Shown here: positions 50,401 through 62,558 of the stretch, piece after piece | Position numbering within the stretch: position 1 is the first letter of the stretch | Layout: the number at the start of each line of letters is the position of its first letter | NCBI GenBank assembly: GCA_039720395.1 | Contig: CM077820.1 | Location: forward strand, 49,957,425 to 50,021,424 | Source of the DNA: Liquidambar formosana | Lineage: Eukaryota; Streptophyta; Magnoliopsida; Saxifragales; Altingiaceae | Reading direction: 5' to 3' | DNA: 64,000 nucleotides | Position numbers and translations under genes: made by a program | Notes under the pieces: model-generated | Database searches by the model: none | Told to the model about the DNA's origin: nothing | What the model saw: the letters and a program-made list of their open reading frames with translations, nothing else

Positions 50401-53400
50401 GAAGTTTGGGAAAACCAGTTGTTTTTGACATGGATATGAGTGCTGGGGACTTTTTGGCTCTTTTTTATCTTTTAAAATCACCTGTTGAACTGATTGACCT
50501 CAAGGTAGAGTAGTATTCCTTTATGTTGGTCTTGCTGGACTTGATGCTATGTATTTGAATATATAAATAGGTCAATGAAGATGACGGCTTAAAAAATTAT
50601 TTTCTTGCTCAGACTTACATAGCTAGTTATGTTAAAGGACTTTTTATCCTGCACTTAACTTTGAAATTAACCAAGTGATTACCCAATATAATACAGGGAA
50701 TACTGGTAAGTTCAACTGGATGGGCAAATGCTGCAACGATTGATGTTGTATATGATGTACTGCATATGATGGGGCGTGATGACATTCCGGTCGGCCTTGG
50801 AGATGTATTTGCAATTGGCCAAGCTGAGCCAACTTTCTTAGCTATTGGAGATTGCAAGTACATCAATGCAATCCCTCATGGTAGTGGTGGCTTATTGGAC
50901 TCTGATACACTCTATGGGTTCTCTCGTCTTTTGCCTCGTAGTCCTAGAAGGTAGCGGTCTCACTCTCTACACTGATGCCAGTTATACATGTGTATTTAAG
51001 ATTTTTCTTCCACGTGATGCAAAAATGTTGAATTTGCAATGTTAGTAGTTTGTTTTTGGATTCTTGAAAAAGTTTAACGTTGGCCAATTTTTGGCAAGAG
51101 GTATAAGCCTTGATGTAGGTCATTTTTGTGGCAAGAGGGGTGGGCCTCAAGCTCTGATATTATATAACCGTAAACTGTTATAACTTATAAGGTAACCAAA
51201 TTTGAAGAAAATTGCTATCAATTGAAAGTTTGATCTGGCAGATGTATATATTTATGGATATGGATTGATATACATACCTAATCTTTATATGTAGAATTAG
51301 ATTTGAAGGCTAGAAATGCTTCAATTAGTCTAAGCGTTCTTCGATCATGTATTAGTATAATCACTAATGTAAAAGAGCCTCAAAGGAGTTCACAGGACAC
51401 TGGGCGGACGTGTTAGCCTATTTTTGGATAATTGTGAATCATATGGTGAACTTCAAGTCACAGGGCATGTGTTTCATAGTTTTAGACATTTGCCTTGAGG
51501 AATTTGGACCTCTTAGACTAAGCATTAATGACTATTCTTGCATGCCTGATCCTGATTGAATATCCTAGGTTGCCTTTTACGAGGTTAAATAGTTGATTTT
51601 TTTCTGTCTAGTAAGCTGAATAAACCTACCCCATCCTCCATGGTGGGTTAGCACATTCTCAAAAACATTAGAAAAGATAAAAAAGAGAAAAAAACTGAAT
51701 AAACCTCAAATAGTCATTTAGTATGGACCATTGGAGCTGAAATACCATAATTCTTTAGTCAGTATCAGAAATCTTGTGCCTCATACTGGGAGAAAGAATA
51801 TGGAGGGACTTGCACAGTAACTGTAATTGATATACTCCACAAGAATAGGAAATCCGTGGTCACAATAATATTGAGCAATATTGCAAAGCTTACAGACTTA
51901 CAGTTGTGAGCATGGTTGCAGAACCATCTTCATTAGCACCACCACGTTTCAGTTTTTTGGGAGATTAATACAAGTCAATTTTGCTACTGACCTGGCTTAC
52001 TCAAATGAAGATGCATACAAGTTCCTTGCAATCCTGTTGAGACCCTCAAACTGGTTTTGGTGCTTTTCGTCACACTCCAAATGCAATGTTAGTCAATTCT
52101 AATATAGAAATGAAACATCTCTGCTGGTGTAAGTAGTGTATTACTAATTATATTGATGTTGTCCACAACCCTCCCTCCAAATAAAAAATCTTTTTATCTG
52201 TTTTTGTGTATACTATGCAGACTGTACTCATGATGAATAAGCTATGTTTCAGGTACACGGCAGAGAACTCTGTAAAATTTGGAGCTCCTCGAGATACTGA
52301 TCGCCCAGAACTTAGACAACCATTAGCATTAGATGTTTGGAAGTCCATCTTAGAATCACTGGATCCAGGATCTAAAATTACTATACTGACCAATGGACCC
52401 TTGACTAATTTAGCCCACATCATCCTTTCAGAGAACTCAAGCTCAGCGATTCGGGTATGTGTTGCTTACATGCAATTATGGAAGGTTAAGTAATATTGGA
52501 AAGGCCAGTTAAAAAAGTATTGTGTGGTGATGCAACTTGAGCCAATCCAAAATGAGAGGTAGGATCCAAAATGAGAGGAGCTAACCTACCTAATCCAATC
52601 TCAGGTCACGATATCAGGCATAGTCTTGGTTGGAAAGCATTAGAACTGACCAAGGTCTGTTCAGTTCTGGGTTGATACCTTGGGTAAACCTACCCAACCT
52701 GGTCATTGCAGCCTTTTGGGTTGGGTTAATTGGTTCTATGCTAGGGTTAATTTGGCTCTTGGGTTCATAGAACCACACCCTGGTTTGGTTTTGCTTTGAT
52801 GCCAACATTTCCAACCTGGACCAATTATTTTGTTCTTCTCAGTGTAAATTAGTTTATTTTTTCATTTTGAATCAATATTATGCCTATTGATCTGATTGAC
52901 TAATTAAAATTTGGAGAGAACTAAAACAAAAACCCATTATGTTTGCATAACATTTGATGCTACAATATCAAGATAGAAAAAAATTTAGAATATGAAATAT
53001 AGAGGACATCATGCATTATCAGTAGCTATATTAACCACTGTTTGTTTTCCTGTTGCAGGATATTTATATTGTTGGGGGACATGTTGGCCATGACAACGAG
53101 AAAGGAAATCTCTTTACTGTTCCGTCAAATGAATATGCAGAATTCAACATGTTCCTTGATCCTTTAGCTGCAGAGGTAGTTTTAAACTCAGAATTGAACA
53201 TCACACTCATCCCACTAGGAATACAAAGGAGAATTAGCTCTTTCCATGAGCTTCTTGAAAGACTGCAGGTTGCGGATAAGACTCCTGAAGCTTCGTTTGC
53301 TAGGCGTCTTATTTCCAGGCTATGGAGCTTACAACAGAAACATTATAAATATCATCACTTGGTAAAGTTTTTATACATTCAAGAATCTCTGTGAAGGGAT

Positions 53401-54234
53401 GTTATGCATCCATTCTGTTAAATTGTTCCTTTGAATTATGGTTTGTTTAGGATTTCAGGTGATAATTACCAACTGACCAGGGGAAAAAAATTAAACCGAG
53501 ATCTGGAAATTTGAGAATTTTTTCAAGTAACACATAATTACCAAACTTGTTCCAAAAATGCCAAATTCTAGGTGACTTGACCCTTAAGATAACATCTTCC
53601 ACTGGAATAACAATAAATTGTTCACATGCTGGGGTTCACTAAGGAGAATCGGAAGATTTCAATGACAAAAACTTGATCTGCTTTTTGAATTCAACAACTT
53701 GTTCTACTAGATGTCTGCCCAAAAAATAGTTCTATAGTATGGATGTTAAAGGTCATCATCCTTAGAGGTCAAAACTCAGGGAACATTATTCCTAAATTGA
53801 ATTTGAATGTTCAAGGTCTAGAGTCTAGACTGCTTATCATGCATACTCATGCTACTTGGGTATAAGTTTTTGTTTTGCAGGAGCTTGGTCTAATACTTCA
53901 ATCCCATTCTGTCACTTTACAGGATATGTTCTTGGGAGAAGTCCTTGGTGCAGTGATCTTGGTTGGCAACCATCCTTATTTGAACCAGACTTTTCAATTC
54001 AAGCCTCTCAAGATCTTGGCTAATGGTGAAATATCAAAAGATGGACAGATTATTATTGATGAAAAACAAGGAAGATTAGTAAGAGTATTGGAAAGTTTGA
54101 ATCCTATTGCATTTTACGACTGTTTTGCAAATGTATTAAGCGATAAAAGGCAGTCTGCTGTGATAGGAAGCTTCGATGAGCAAAAAAGATTATGGAGGAC
54201 ACTTCCAAATAGGACTGCCAGTGATCATTGGTGA
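44498..54234 (+). CDS. NSH3: Two-domain secreted inosine/uridine-preferring nucleoside hydrolase
   Basis: Twelve exons give 875 residues: 44498-44665, 45448-45627, 46146-46256, 47889-48203, 48840-49016, 49166-49450, 49841-49963, 50307-50504, 50697-50950, 52253-52454, 53059-53361, 53923-54234. Residues 1-23 are a signal peptide (hydrophobic core, cut near VDA). Domain 1 opens [13 protein letters not shown] (residues 27-38), the intact DxDxxxDD calcium/ribose site of nucleoside hydrolases. Domain 2 repeats the fold from about residue 488 with the degenerate [12 protein letters not shown] (494-501). Plant NSH3 is an apoplastic enzyme that cleaves extracellular inosine and adenosine to base and ribose. 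Length and both domains match. Exon 5 ends in a GC donor (49017). The protein is complete and shows no stop or frameshift. Confidence 0.93.
45285..45336 (+). pseudogene. Partial copy of the start of exon 2, lying in intron 1
   Basis: GATGGACCGACGGTGGACAT at 45303, continuing to GCTGTTAAT, repeats the exon 2 coding sequence at 45470 with one mismatch in about 29 bases, 167 bp upstream. It has no good acceptor and the surrounding frame is not kept, so it appears to be a relic of a local duplication. Confidence 0.65.
47574..47714 (+). mobile_element. tRNA-derived SINE in intron 3 of the nucleoside hydrolase gene
   Basis: Target duplication AGCATTTTAGTGA (47561-47573) and AGCACTTTAGTGA (47715-47727), one mismatch. 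An A-box-like GAGACCGAGTGGTACC lies near 47591 and a B box GGTTCGAGTCCCT near 47635. The tail is replaced by C, A and G homopolymers (47663-47710). Confidence 0.65.
49017..49165 (+). other. GC-AG intron of the nucleoside hydrolase gene
   Basis: The donor is AAG|GCAAGT and the acceptor TTTTGCAG|GAC. The join gives [11 protein letters not shown], in frame and as in the family. The nearest GT (AAGGCAA|GTTCC) would shift the frame. GCAAGT after AG is the normal consensus for the minor GC donor class. Confidence 0.85.
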
Positions 54235-56488
54235 TTTTTTTCTCCATTGACATGTAACGATCTTCATTTGAACTGGGAATGTGTGAGCAGCAGTTCATTT
54301 GTTACATATTTAAGCTTAACATTATACAAGAAGAAAGGGAAAGCTTTAAAATTGAATAAGTTCTTTTCTCCTCTCCTCTCTTCTTGTTCTTCCCTTGCTG
54401 AACTAAATGCTTTCAATCCAGTGATACCACCATCATCTTACATTAGCTTTTCTATAAACTACCTTAACAACTCCGGTGGGACAAAAATGCTAGATGTTGA
54501 ATCAATTAGGATGATGATTTAGGCCTGTTAATGGATTATGTCATGATCTGAATTTGATTCATTGAGTTGGATTCCAATAAAATTGCAGGGTAATGCCAAA
54601 TAAAGATAACATGTGAGGGGCTCTCTCAATCTGCCTCAGTGTTTGGTTTGAAGTTCTAGGATCTATTGTTGACCCCCACATGTTTTAGATCTAACCTAAG
54701 TCAAACAATGCATTGAAATCAGAATGAAGATTAAAATTTTTTGAATTCAGATTCTTTATGTCATCCAAATAATTGAGTTATGATTTCAACTCAATTCTCA
54801 TTCTTTCAGCTCAATTCCAATTTTGGCAGAATTGTTATGGGAATTGCAATTCACTCCAATAAGTAATATTTTGTCCGGTGTAACATTGGTTTCTAATTTA
54901 TGAAGGTGGGTTGGTTTCTCCCCTATTTTTTCTTGGGTTACATAAATTTTATGAATCTATAAATTTAGGTTCGATTTTTGTGAGTTGCAAAATTTCCAAA
55001 ATTTTCTGCTGGAGCTTTCCCTGCTTTTTCAGGAAACAAGGGCAACATATTTTCGTCTGAAAATTTTCTTGAAGTCAATTTGGTCCCCCATACTAAACCC
55101 AAAATCATCTGACAGATTATGACAGGCTGGAAAATTGTTGAACCATATATATCATGACCTAACATGAACAATGCACAACTAGCCATGAACTGCAGATGAA
55201 TCTGATCTCCATGAATTAAAATACCTGATAATTTTTAAAATTTACAATACATCTAATGGTGGAGCCTGCCAAGTTGTAATCTCCTAGTGCAGAATATGCC
55301 TAGGATTTTTAAATTAGGTCTTACTGCAGTCCTTTTCTTTTCCAAACTACCCCAGCATTGTTAACCATTTTTCATATATCCTTAACAGCTTTGGCATTAT
55401 TAATTCTTGAGTTTTCCTCCTTTTTTTTTTTAAAAATTTTTTAATTTTTTAATATTTTAATTTTTTTTTTAGGACGATGATAAGAATTGAACCCATAACC
55501 CCAACCCTTTCATCTGTCGATTATTCCTTTGAGTTCAGTCATGTAAAATAGGGGGTGAATTAAACATGCAAGGGTTTATGTTACTACTACCTGTTGGGTC
55601 CAAAACGGTTCAAATGATCTAAAGACATCATTACCTCATATTATGAACTAAAAATCTATTGATAACCAGATGGGATTGAGTTGGTTGACGGGTTGGGTTG
55701 AAAATTGCCACCTAGAATAAATGCAACCATCAATTATTATAATTTTAATGTTTATCTATCTTAACGTCTCTCCAAAAAACCAAAAAACAAAAAAGGAAAA
55801 AGAGGGAAGGGGGGTGTAAATGACAAGACACAGAATATATAATCATTTTATAGTTAGTGAATTAGTAGGATGAATACACGCATTCATATGAGGTGTGGGA
55901 TACATTACCCCCATGCTGTACCATCCGAGCTGGATCGTATCTTCAAAATCATTGGTATTAGTGATTGGATCTCTTAGAAGTTATAAACAAAGAAAGAACA
56001 AAAAGAAAAACTACTTTGCCAATATAAATCATGTCTGTTGGCCTCACTTGCACATTACCAGCAGACCAGCAGACATCACACCCTGACCGATGATAGTTGA
56101 CCTTACAAAAACTCATCAGTTCAATGAATGTTAATTGAAATCATGGGATGGTGATATTAAAAATTGCCGACTTCCCCAAATCATCTCAATAAAGTAAGGT
56201 TTCTTCCTTATTTTTCAATAACAAAGTACTTTGGCAACAGCTTGTGCCTCCCAAAAAAATTGCTAACAAGATGATGGCCCAATGGTCGGTTGCTCGATGG
56301 AAAATCCCCATATCAGACACGTGGCTCACAATTTCGTTGACCATAATGTGTCATGGCCTTAATATCAGACCGTCCAAAATATTCAAAATTAGTGCTAAAC
56401 TTGTGGACGGCTATAAAAAAGTTGCAGATAATGTTATTTAACAAAAATAAGGTGTTTATAACATGGCTTTTATGTGTATAGTACGCTC
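54235..56488. other. Downstream of the nucleoside hydrolase gene; no gene
   Basis: The first 300-350 bases probably form its 3' UTR; AATAAA lies near 54576. The rest is AT-rich with T runs near 55420-55470. No gene recognised. Confidence 0.45.
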
Positions 56489-56690
56489 AACCAACAGGGG
56501 TTGGTTTAGTTAGCAAGGCTCGAATTCTTTGTTTGTAAGGTTTAGGTTCGACTCCCGCTGCCAGCAGTCCTCTTTGGTGGGCGATCTTTAAGTCCAATGT
56601 AAGTTGAGGACTGCGGCTTGCCCTGACTCTGGATTGGGGTAGCCTCCTCTCACCTAAACTTTTGTTTATAAAAAAAAAAAAAAAAAAAAA
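56489..56690 (+). mobile_element. tRNA-derived SINE with poly(A) tail
   Basis: Target duplication GTGTATAGTACGCTC (56474-56488) and GTGTATAGCACGCTC (56691-56705), one mismatch. A-box-like GGTTTAGTTAGCAAGG near 56503 and a B box GGTTCGACTCCC near 56546 show the tRNA-like pol III promoter. The 3' end is a run of about 21 A. It is intergenic between the nucleoside hydrolase and AHP genes. Confidence 0.85.
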
Positions 56691-56705
56691 GTGTATAGCA
56701 CGCTC

Positions 56706-57746
56706 TCCATCATTGGTTTGATCTGGTTTTGAGAACACTTTCTTTGAGTGGTCATAGTCTCATAGAAGGACTATCAACTGCGACAGCCACATCTCACCTC
56801 TTTTTTCTTTTTTTAATATTATTGTTTTTTATAAGTATTTTTGTTACTATTATTTAGAATAGAAAACAAAAATTATACTACATTAAAATCTTAAAATTTA
56901 GGTAGGTACATGTGCATCGCAAACAATACAACCCCAACCAAAGTCTCACAGCTACCACCCTGACTTCTTACCCTGTGCATTACTCCACTCCACTGTTATA
57001 ATGTGACATGGAGCATACTTGTTTTGTTATATGGGTTTCCTCCAATTCAGCTATGCACGTGCCCAAGGTCCAGTTTCCATGACAAAATGACAACCAAGAA
57101 CCAACTCAACCAAAATTCTCTGTTATGTGGCCATTGAGTTTACTTTTGAACCATCTGAAAGGGTGAAATTCTCAAATATATGGACCATATAATTAAATGA
57201 AGAAGTTTATTGAGATTTTGTGAGTTATAAATGAGTGGTCGCTGTAGGTTAATAATATCGGAGCCAATGAAGGAAGAGGATAAAAAACTTCCAAAGCACA
57301 AACCAAAATTGAGATGTGGAGTAGGTTGTTGCCTTTGAGCAATAACTCGCTTTATTGAATAATAGCAGTGCCTAACCAGTTTGCTGCCCCAAGATTACAA
57401 GCCCAGTTTATACAGTGTTTCTGCATGATAGGATTCTCGAAACTCAATAGTTTATATATCATCCATGAAGTCTAAGATGAATAAAAGGAGTAAAGTGAAA
57501 ATAAAATGAAGAAACTGCAATGGTGATAAAAAGGCAAAAGGGTTTATTCACATTCTCCATCATTGCTCATACATTGGACATGATACAAGCTCAAGCTCAA
57601 AAGTTTCCAGAACCCCTTTTAGTAAAACTTCAATTCTCAACTACCCAAAACAAAACAAGAAACAAAAGGAAAACACTTCTCTACACATTCATAACCCCAT
57701 TTTGCTCTCTTGTTTTTGTCTGTGCAGGTAAAACCTTTATTGCCTC
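56706..57746. other. Intergenic and AHP 3' region
   Basis: No gene. On the minus strand AATAAA occurs at 57737-57742 just after the AHP stop, close for a polyadenylation signal, so the true site may be farther left. Confidence 0.4.
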
Positions 57747-59771
57747 TCACTGGGTAGGAATCGACCCACGAGCGGCCAAAAGCTTTTGCTCCAGCTGAAA
57801 TCAAACAAGTCTAAGGCTTTCAGACAAAGAAGCTAAAAGGCTTGTTCCCTTGGAAACTGAAATTTCAACAGGAGCTTCTTTTACTCACCTTGAACAGAGT
57901 TTCAAGCTTGTTTTTCACGAGAGAATACTCATGCCTTACTTGTTGCAGACATTGTAGGCACCTGCAACAATGAAAACCTACAATCTTATAACAGGTCTAG
58001 GTTCAAGTGGCTGTTGTAATATTTGAAGTTTTCCTTTCTTTTCATTGTACTTCTCAGCAATCAAACAGGGCATAAGAAGTTTTTGAGCAGCAAAAATTAT
58101 GTGTAATAGGATTGTGAAGACTCACCCTTCCACATTTTGTGCCTCGCAAAAGTTGCGGAATACAATGCAGACATTTTGAACTCTCTGTGCGCCTATGCTG
58201 TTATGTCAAGAAAGCCATTTACCAGTCAAATACTAATTGAAGAAACATGAACAAGGAACAATTTTTCTTATACCCTAGGCTCTATCTGTTCCACAGGAAA
58301 ATAAGATGGACGATTGGACGTATGTTTCTTTATGATAATGGTGAAGTGACAGCAACAAGGCTGCTTACAAATAAAGACAACCATATTAATTTACAGGCTT
58401 CTCTTCATGTTTTCACATTAGAACCAACTTTGATCTAATTTGCTGAAGAAAAAAGTCATTCTAAGGATTGCAAATTCAACAACAATAAAATCTCTTTATA
58501 ATATCAAAGAAAAATCGTTATGAGCGCAAAATAAACCCTTCAAACGTGAACATTGGCTGGGAAATGATAAGCATTGTCACAAACAAAGTCTTACCATCTT
58601 TTTTTTTTTATTTTTTTATTTTGGGTTTCTTCCGAAGTGCACTTTAGATCTGGATTAGCCGATTAGTTGCTTATATCTTTGAGATTGAATCTAAGTTTCA
58701 GAAAATTTTAAAGTCAATTTTAGTAGTTAGATTGGGAGTGATTGGTTCCATCAATAATTAATAAGGGGTCTTAGACAAAGATCAGTGAATCAGACCAGGT
58801 GGACTCAGGGGGGTCTAGTCAAGAAAAATAATTTAAAGGCTAAGGATTGAAATGTTACTATGAAAAATCAACTCTGGGAAAAGAAAGATAAGTTTACAAT
58901 CCTGAATTTGTAGTTCAGACACTTGCGATGCTGATACATGTACACCACTCTTCCAGCTTGACAGAGGTGGTGGAAACTGAAAAGTGGAAACAAACTTTAC
59001 CCAATGTCTTAGAAAAATTTCCTTTAGGTTGACACAGATGGAGAAAAAGATTCTCTGTGAAACAAGTTTTAGCTATCATCATCCAGACCCAAGAAGAGGT
59101 AACTAACTGAAATATGAATTACTTGATAACTTATTGGAACAAACAGAGCCTAAGCAAGAAATAAAGAAAACATTCAAGTACCTGGAGCTGCTACCCTTCA
59201 ACTGGTGAACATGGGAATCCACCCTTCTGAAATCTAGACTCTGTTGATCTCTGTCCAACAGAATAACATTATAATTAGCCTACATTTAGACATTGAAAAT
59301 TTTCCAAGAAAAACATATACCCAGAATACAAATCTATGAAAAATTTACATACAACTAAACAGAAAAAAGAAAAAGAAAGAAGATGAGAGCTTAAATCCTC
59401 ACAGAGCTCTGTCCAATTCGTTTAGAAGCCTTTCAGAGTCTTCAAAGAAGAGAGACACCACTTCAACCACAAAATCTGGGTTGCTCTCATCTTGCAGTTG
59501 CTGAAGTTGTGTATACTGATCATTTAGATATCCCTTCTCAGAGACAACAACTCATTATCAGAAGCCAACCAAACAAACCGTGTGTGCGTGTGTGTGTGGA
59601 GAGAGAGAGAGAGAGAGCACAAAATAGAAGCAAAAAACAGAAAATCCCATCTGGGGTTTTCTTCTTCTCCTCCTCTTTAATGTGTATTGTTGAGCTTTGT
59701 ATACTGACCTCATTAAACAGTGAGGTTGTGTAGTCAACCAATTGACCCTGCAACTGAGTCACACTATCCAT
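57747..59771 (-). CDS. AHP1: Histidine-containing phosphotransfer protein (AHP)
   Basis: Six exons (59709-59771, 59403-59533, 59182-59250, 58126-58197, 57889-57961, 57747-57794) give 151 residues. All introns are GT-AG and every phase closes. The HPt core reads [17 protein letters not shown]. His80 in HQLKGSS takes phosphate from cytokinin receptor histidine kinases and passes it to nuclear response regulators. The four-helix layout is complete: [53 protein letters not shown] and [20 protein letters not shown]. The His and the neighbouring Lys/Gly are intact, so it is not a pseudo-HPt of the AHP6 type. Wording is closest to the AHP1 group; the paralogue number is a guess. Plant AHPs usually have this six-exon layout. 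Confidence 0.94.
58030..58070. repeat. Single copy of the SCL28-intron motif in AHP intron 4
   Basis: Plus-strand CTTCTCAGCAATCAAACAGG preceded by a TTTCCTTTCTTTTC tract has the same order of parts as the 790-1857 units. It lies in the intron between the fourth and fifth AHP exons and, as in SCL28, reads TTTGATTGCTGAGAAG in gene sense. Confidence 0.5.
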
Positions 59772-60100
59772 TGTAGCTTTCTCAAACTTCTTCCTTCAAT
59801 CCCAAGATCTTATAGATTCATGTCACAAAATGTGAGTGTAATCTGTTTTCTTGTACAAGCTCAAAACCCAGAAAGAGATTTGGAGAATTTAATGGTCTAA
59901 GGAGGAAAAAGAAGAAACCCAAAGACTCCTTGCTTTAGGAGTAGACTCAGTATATATATAAAATATAAAGTCACTCTTTCTCACTTCTCTGGATTTGTGG
60001 TGTTGTTTCTTTTCTTCTTCTCTCTCAACCCATTTATATGCAAGTTAAACCTTGAAATTAAAAGCATCACAAGATCCAAAATTTGATCCCATGTACCATT
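59772..60100 (-). promoter_or_regulatory. Leader and proximal promoter of the AHP gene
   Basis: A TATA-like TTTTATATATATACTG on the minus strand lies near 59949-59963, about 180 bp upstream of the ATG. Confidence 0.4.
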
Positions 60101-62558
60101 CACCTTCCCATCTTTTCCTTTCAGTAATTATTGCTTCCCCCCCCCCCCCCCTCTCTCTCTTTTTCTCTCTCTCTCATATTTATGTTTATAAACAATATTT
60201 TAGAAATTTCTCTTCCTATTTTTTTTTTTTTTTTTATCTTTTTTTTTCCCCCTTGCTAGTATTTTATCCTCCATGAGTAGATAACATCCAATTATTTTGA
60301 TTCTCTCACATATAGATGGTCAAACACTAATGCACGTGAGCGATCCATTCCTCTTCCTACGATCTCTCTAATTTTTAAGCTATTTCGAAAATGTAATTCA
60401 AGACATGGATCATATCGTTATATTTGTCCAGTTTAATTTGTCTTACTAATATAAATTTAGTTAGAAATATGGTTACCGTTGATAGAGTATTCTAGTAGAT
60501 CATTATAGGAGAAGAGTGAACATCAAACTTTCAATGACAAATGTCATCAAACCACGGAACATGTTAAACTTATATATATATGCTACTTTGTTCTCTGTTT
60601 TCTTTTATTTTTACACTTCTTCAAGGTGCTAATGTGTTTGCGGGGGCATGACACCTCCTCAGTCCTCTCATTTTTTTTTTAATATTATTTATTTATTTTT
60701 TAACTCTAAATATTAGTAATAAAAAGAAAAGAGAAGAAAAAAAGAAAAGAAAGAAAGAAGACAATAAAATAATTAGAGTAAGTACCAAAATCATGTCATC
60801 ACATCAGCATACAAAGAATTGGGACACAATTAATTGACGAATTTTTTTTGTGCAAAAAAGTGTCGTAAAATTAATTTTAGTATAATTATTTGAGCCATTT
60901 GATTAATTGTAATTATACTCTTCACATGGTCGAAAACTTGTGTAAATGTTTTGACAAAGAAAAATGGCATGAATTGTGTGGTTAAATCATCCAATCAAAT
61001 CAAATTTCGTAGTTTTTGTTTACCAAGTGAGAGTAATTATATAGTTGGTCTTGATTCATTTTTCATTCTACCATGAGAAAAGTTTTTAACTACATGCAAA
61101 AGTCACCCAAAGAATAGTAGACCCAAATTTAGTTGGAGGGACATAGAAGTGACTTGGGACCATGTTACAACAATATCTATAAGATGTCTCTTTTGAAAGA
61201 ATTATGTAAGAGAAATGCTAGTAAACTATAGAAGTGAAAAGTATAACATTTCTTTCTTCAAAGATAAAGTTGGTAAACATAATATAAGATTGGCTGATTG
61301 GATGTGGTGTTGTGCAAAGAACTTATCTATTTCTATCTTACCTACTCCTCCCCTCTTTCCTTTTTTCCCCTTATCCCTCCACATTTCACATCCATGCTTT
61401 TAATCTCTTCAAGATTCTTATCAAATTTGATGCTCGTCTTGTTTTTGTTGTTGTTTGTGGTGTTGGTGGGTTTTGGTTGGTTGGTCAATCGATTGGTTGA
61501 TGTGGTTTATAAGCAACTCAAAAGGAACAATTGACCATAAGATATGCCCCATGAGTTCTTAGATTTACTCTTTCAGAGAGGGTGTAAAGTTGATCTTCAA
61601 TTTCACCTTCCCTTTTCTTTTATTAATGTGTGATGTTGAAATGTTTTATCCATTACATAATTGGGTGCAAATTTTTATTGTTACAACTGAAGATATTTCG
61701 GATGCGGGAATTGCACACGTGTCGCATGTTTAGGGCATCATAGTATATCTCAACCAACCATGATAGAGGACATCCCCCTATGACCAAAAACAGCCCGGGG
61801 ACACATATTATGTTGTATTGGTTCCATTTTACATTAATTCAAATGAGAAATGACAAAAGACAGAATTGTTCTAGGTTGATGATGGATTTTTAATGAAACC
61901 CCTGAATAGGCTTGTAGCGATAGAATTCAAGACTTAAAACAGAGAATATATCTAATGCACAAGGCTTCCACCTATAATGGGGTTTGGAAAACTTAAGAAA
62001 AACACGACTTTAATTTGATCCGATCCGATCCGATCCAATCCAATCCAACCCAACCTAAAAAGTTTTAGAATGAGTGAGGGATGCCCCATTCGTGTATCAA
62101 CTTGCATTTTGTAGTATGGGGTATCCCTGAGGAATGTTCTTTGATGATTTAACGTGGTAGGAATCATAAACTTTGGATAAGCTTAATCTCATTTAGGCCC
62201 CAATTTTATATTTTCCTGAGATCAATGGGGCTAATCTTTATCCAATTACCTCTTTAATTTACACTTTAAATTGATCCCATTGGTAGCGACATTTTCCAAC
62301 CATAATGCAAGTGGTTAAATGATTGATGGGCCCTTGCTCTTTGTATTTATCTTGTTGAGAATTGTACAAAATTTGTTTATCAAGCTTGCCGCGCGCTATA
62401 CTAGAGGAAGAAGCCAAAGCCGTCAACCTGCAATCTTGGAAAATACTAGAGGCATCTTGGAAGATACTAGAGGCTCCTTGAAGTTTTTGTAATGTGGGAT
62501 ATCGTTAGTTTATATTATTTCATCATCCCTATTCAATCATGTTGATGTGTGATGGTAT
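60101..62558. other. Intergenic, mostly gene-free
   Basis: A C run with (CT)n near 60138-60175, (GATCC)n-type tandem pentamers near 62018-62044 and AT-rich filler. One small candidate frame is listed separately. Confidence 0.45.
61394..61534 (+). CDS. Candidate 46-residue single-pass membrane peptide (unrecognised)
   Basis: An ATG follows a pyrimidine-rich, leader-like stretch (61330-61393). The frame opens MLLISSRFLSNL, then has about 20 hydrophobic residues (MLVLFLLLFVVLVGFGWLV), then a basic end, VVYKQLKRNN. The layout resembles a small tail-exposed membrane peptide, but T-rich plant DNA makes hydrophobic frames by chance. I do not recognise a family. Confidence 0.25.
   Translation: MLLISSRFLSNLMLVLFLLLFVVLVGFGWLVNRLVDVVYKQLKRNN

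Noticed and set aside
53881..53922. Fourteen extra codons at the start of the last nucleoside hydrolase exon as the main form
   Set aside because: The shorter exon joins HHL-DMFLGEV as in the family; the longer form is kept only as a possible alternative.
56503..56575. tRNA gene
   Set aside because: Pol III boxes are present but the arms do not pair as a tRNA, and poly(A) plus target duplication show a SINE.
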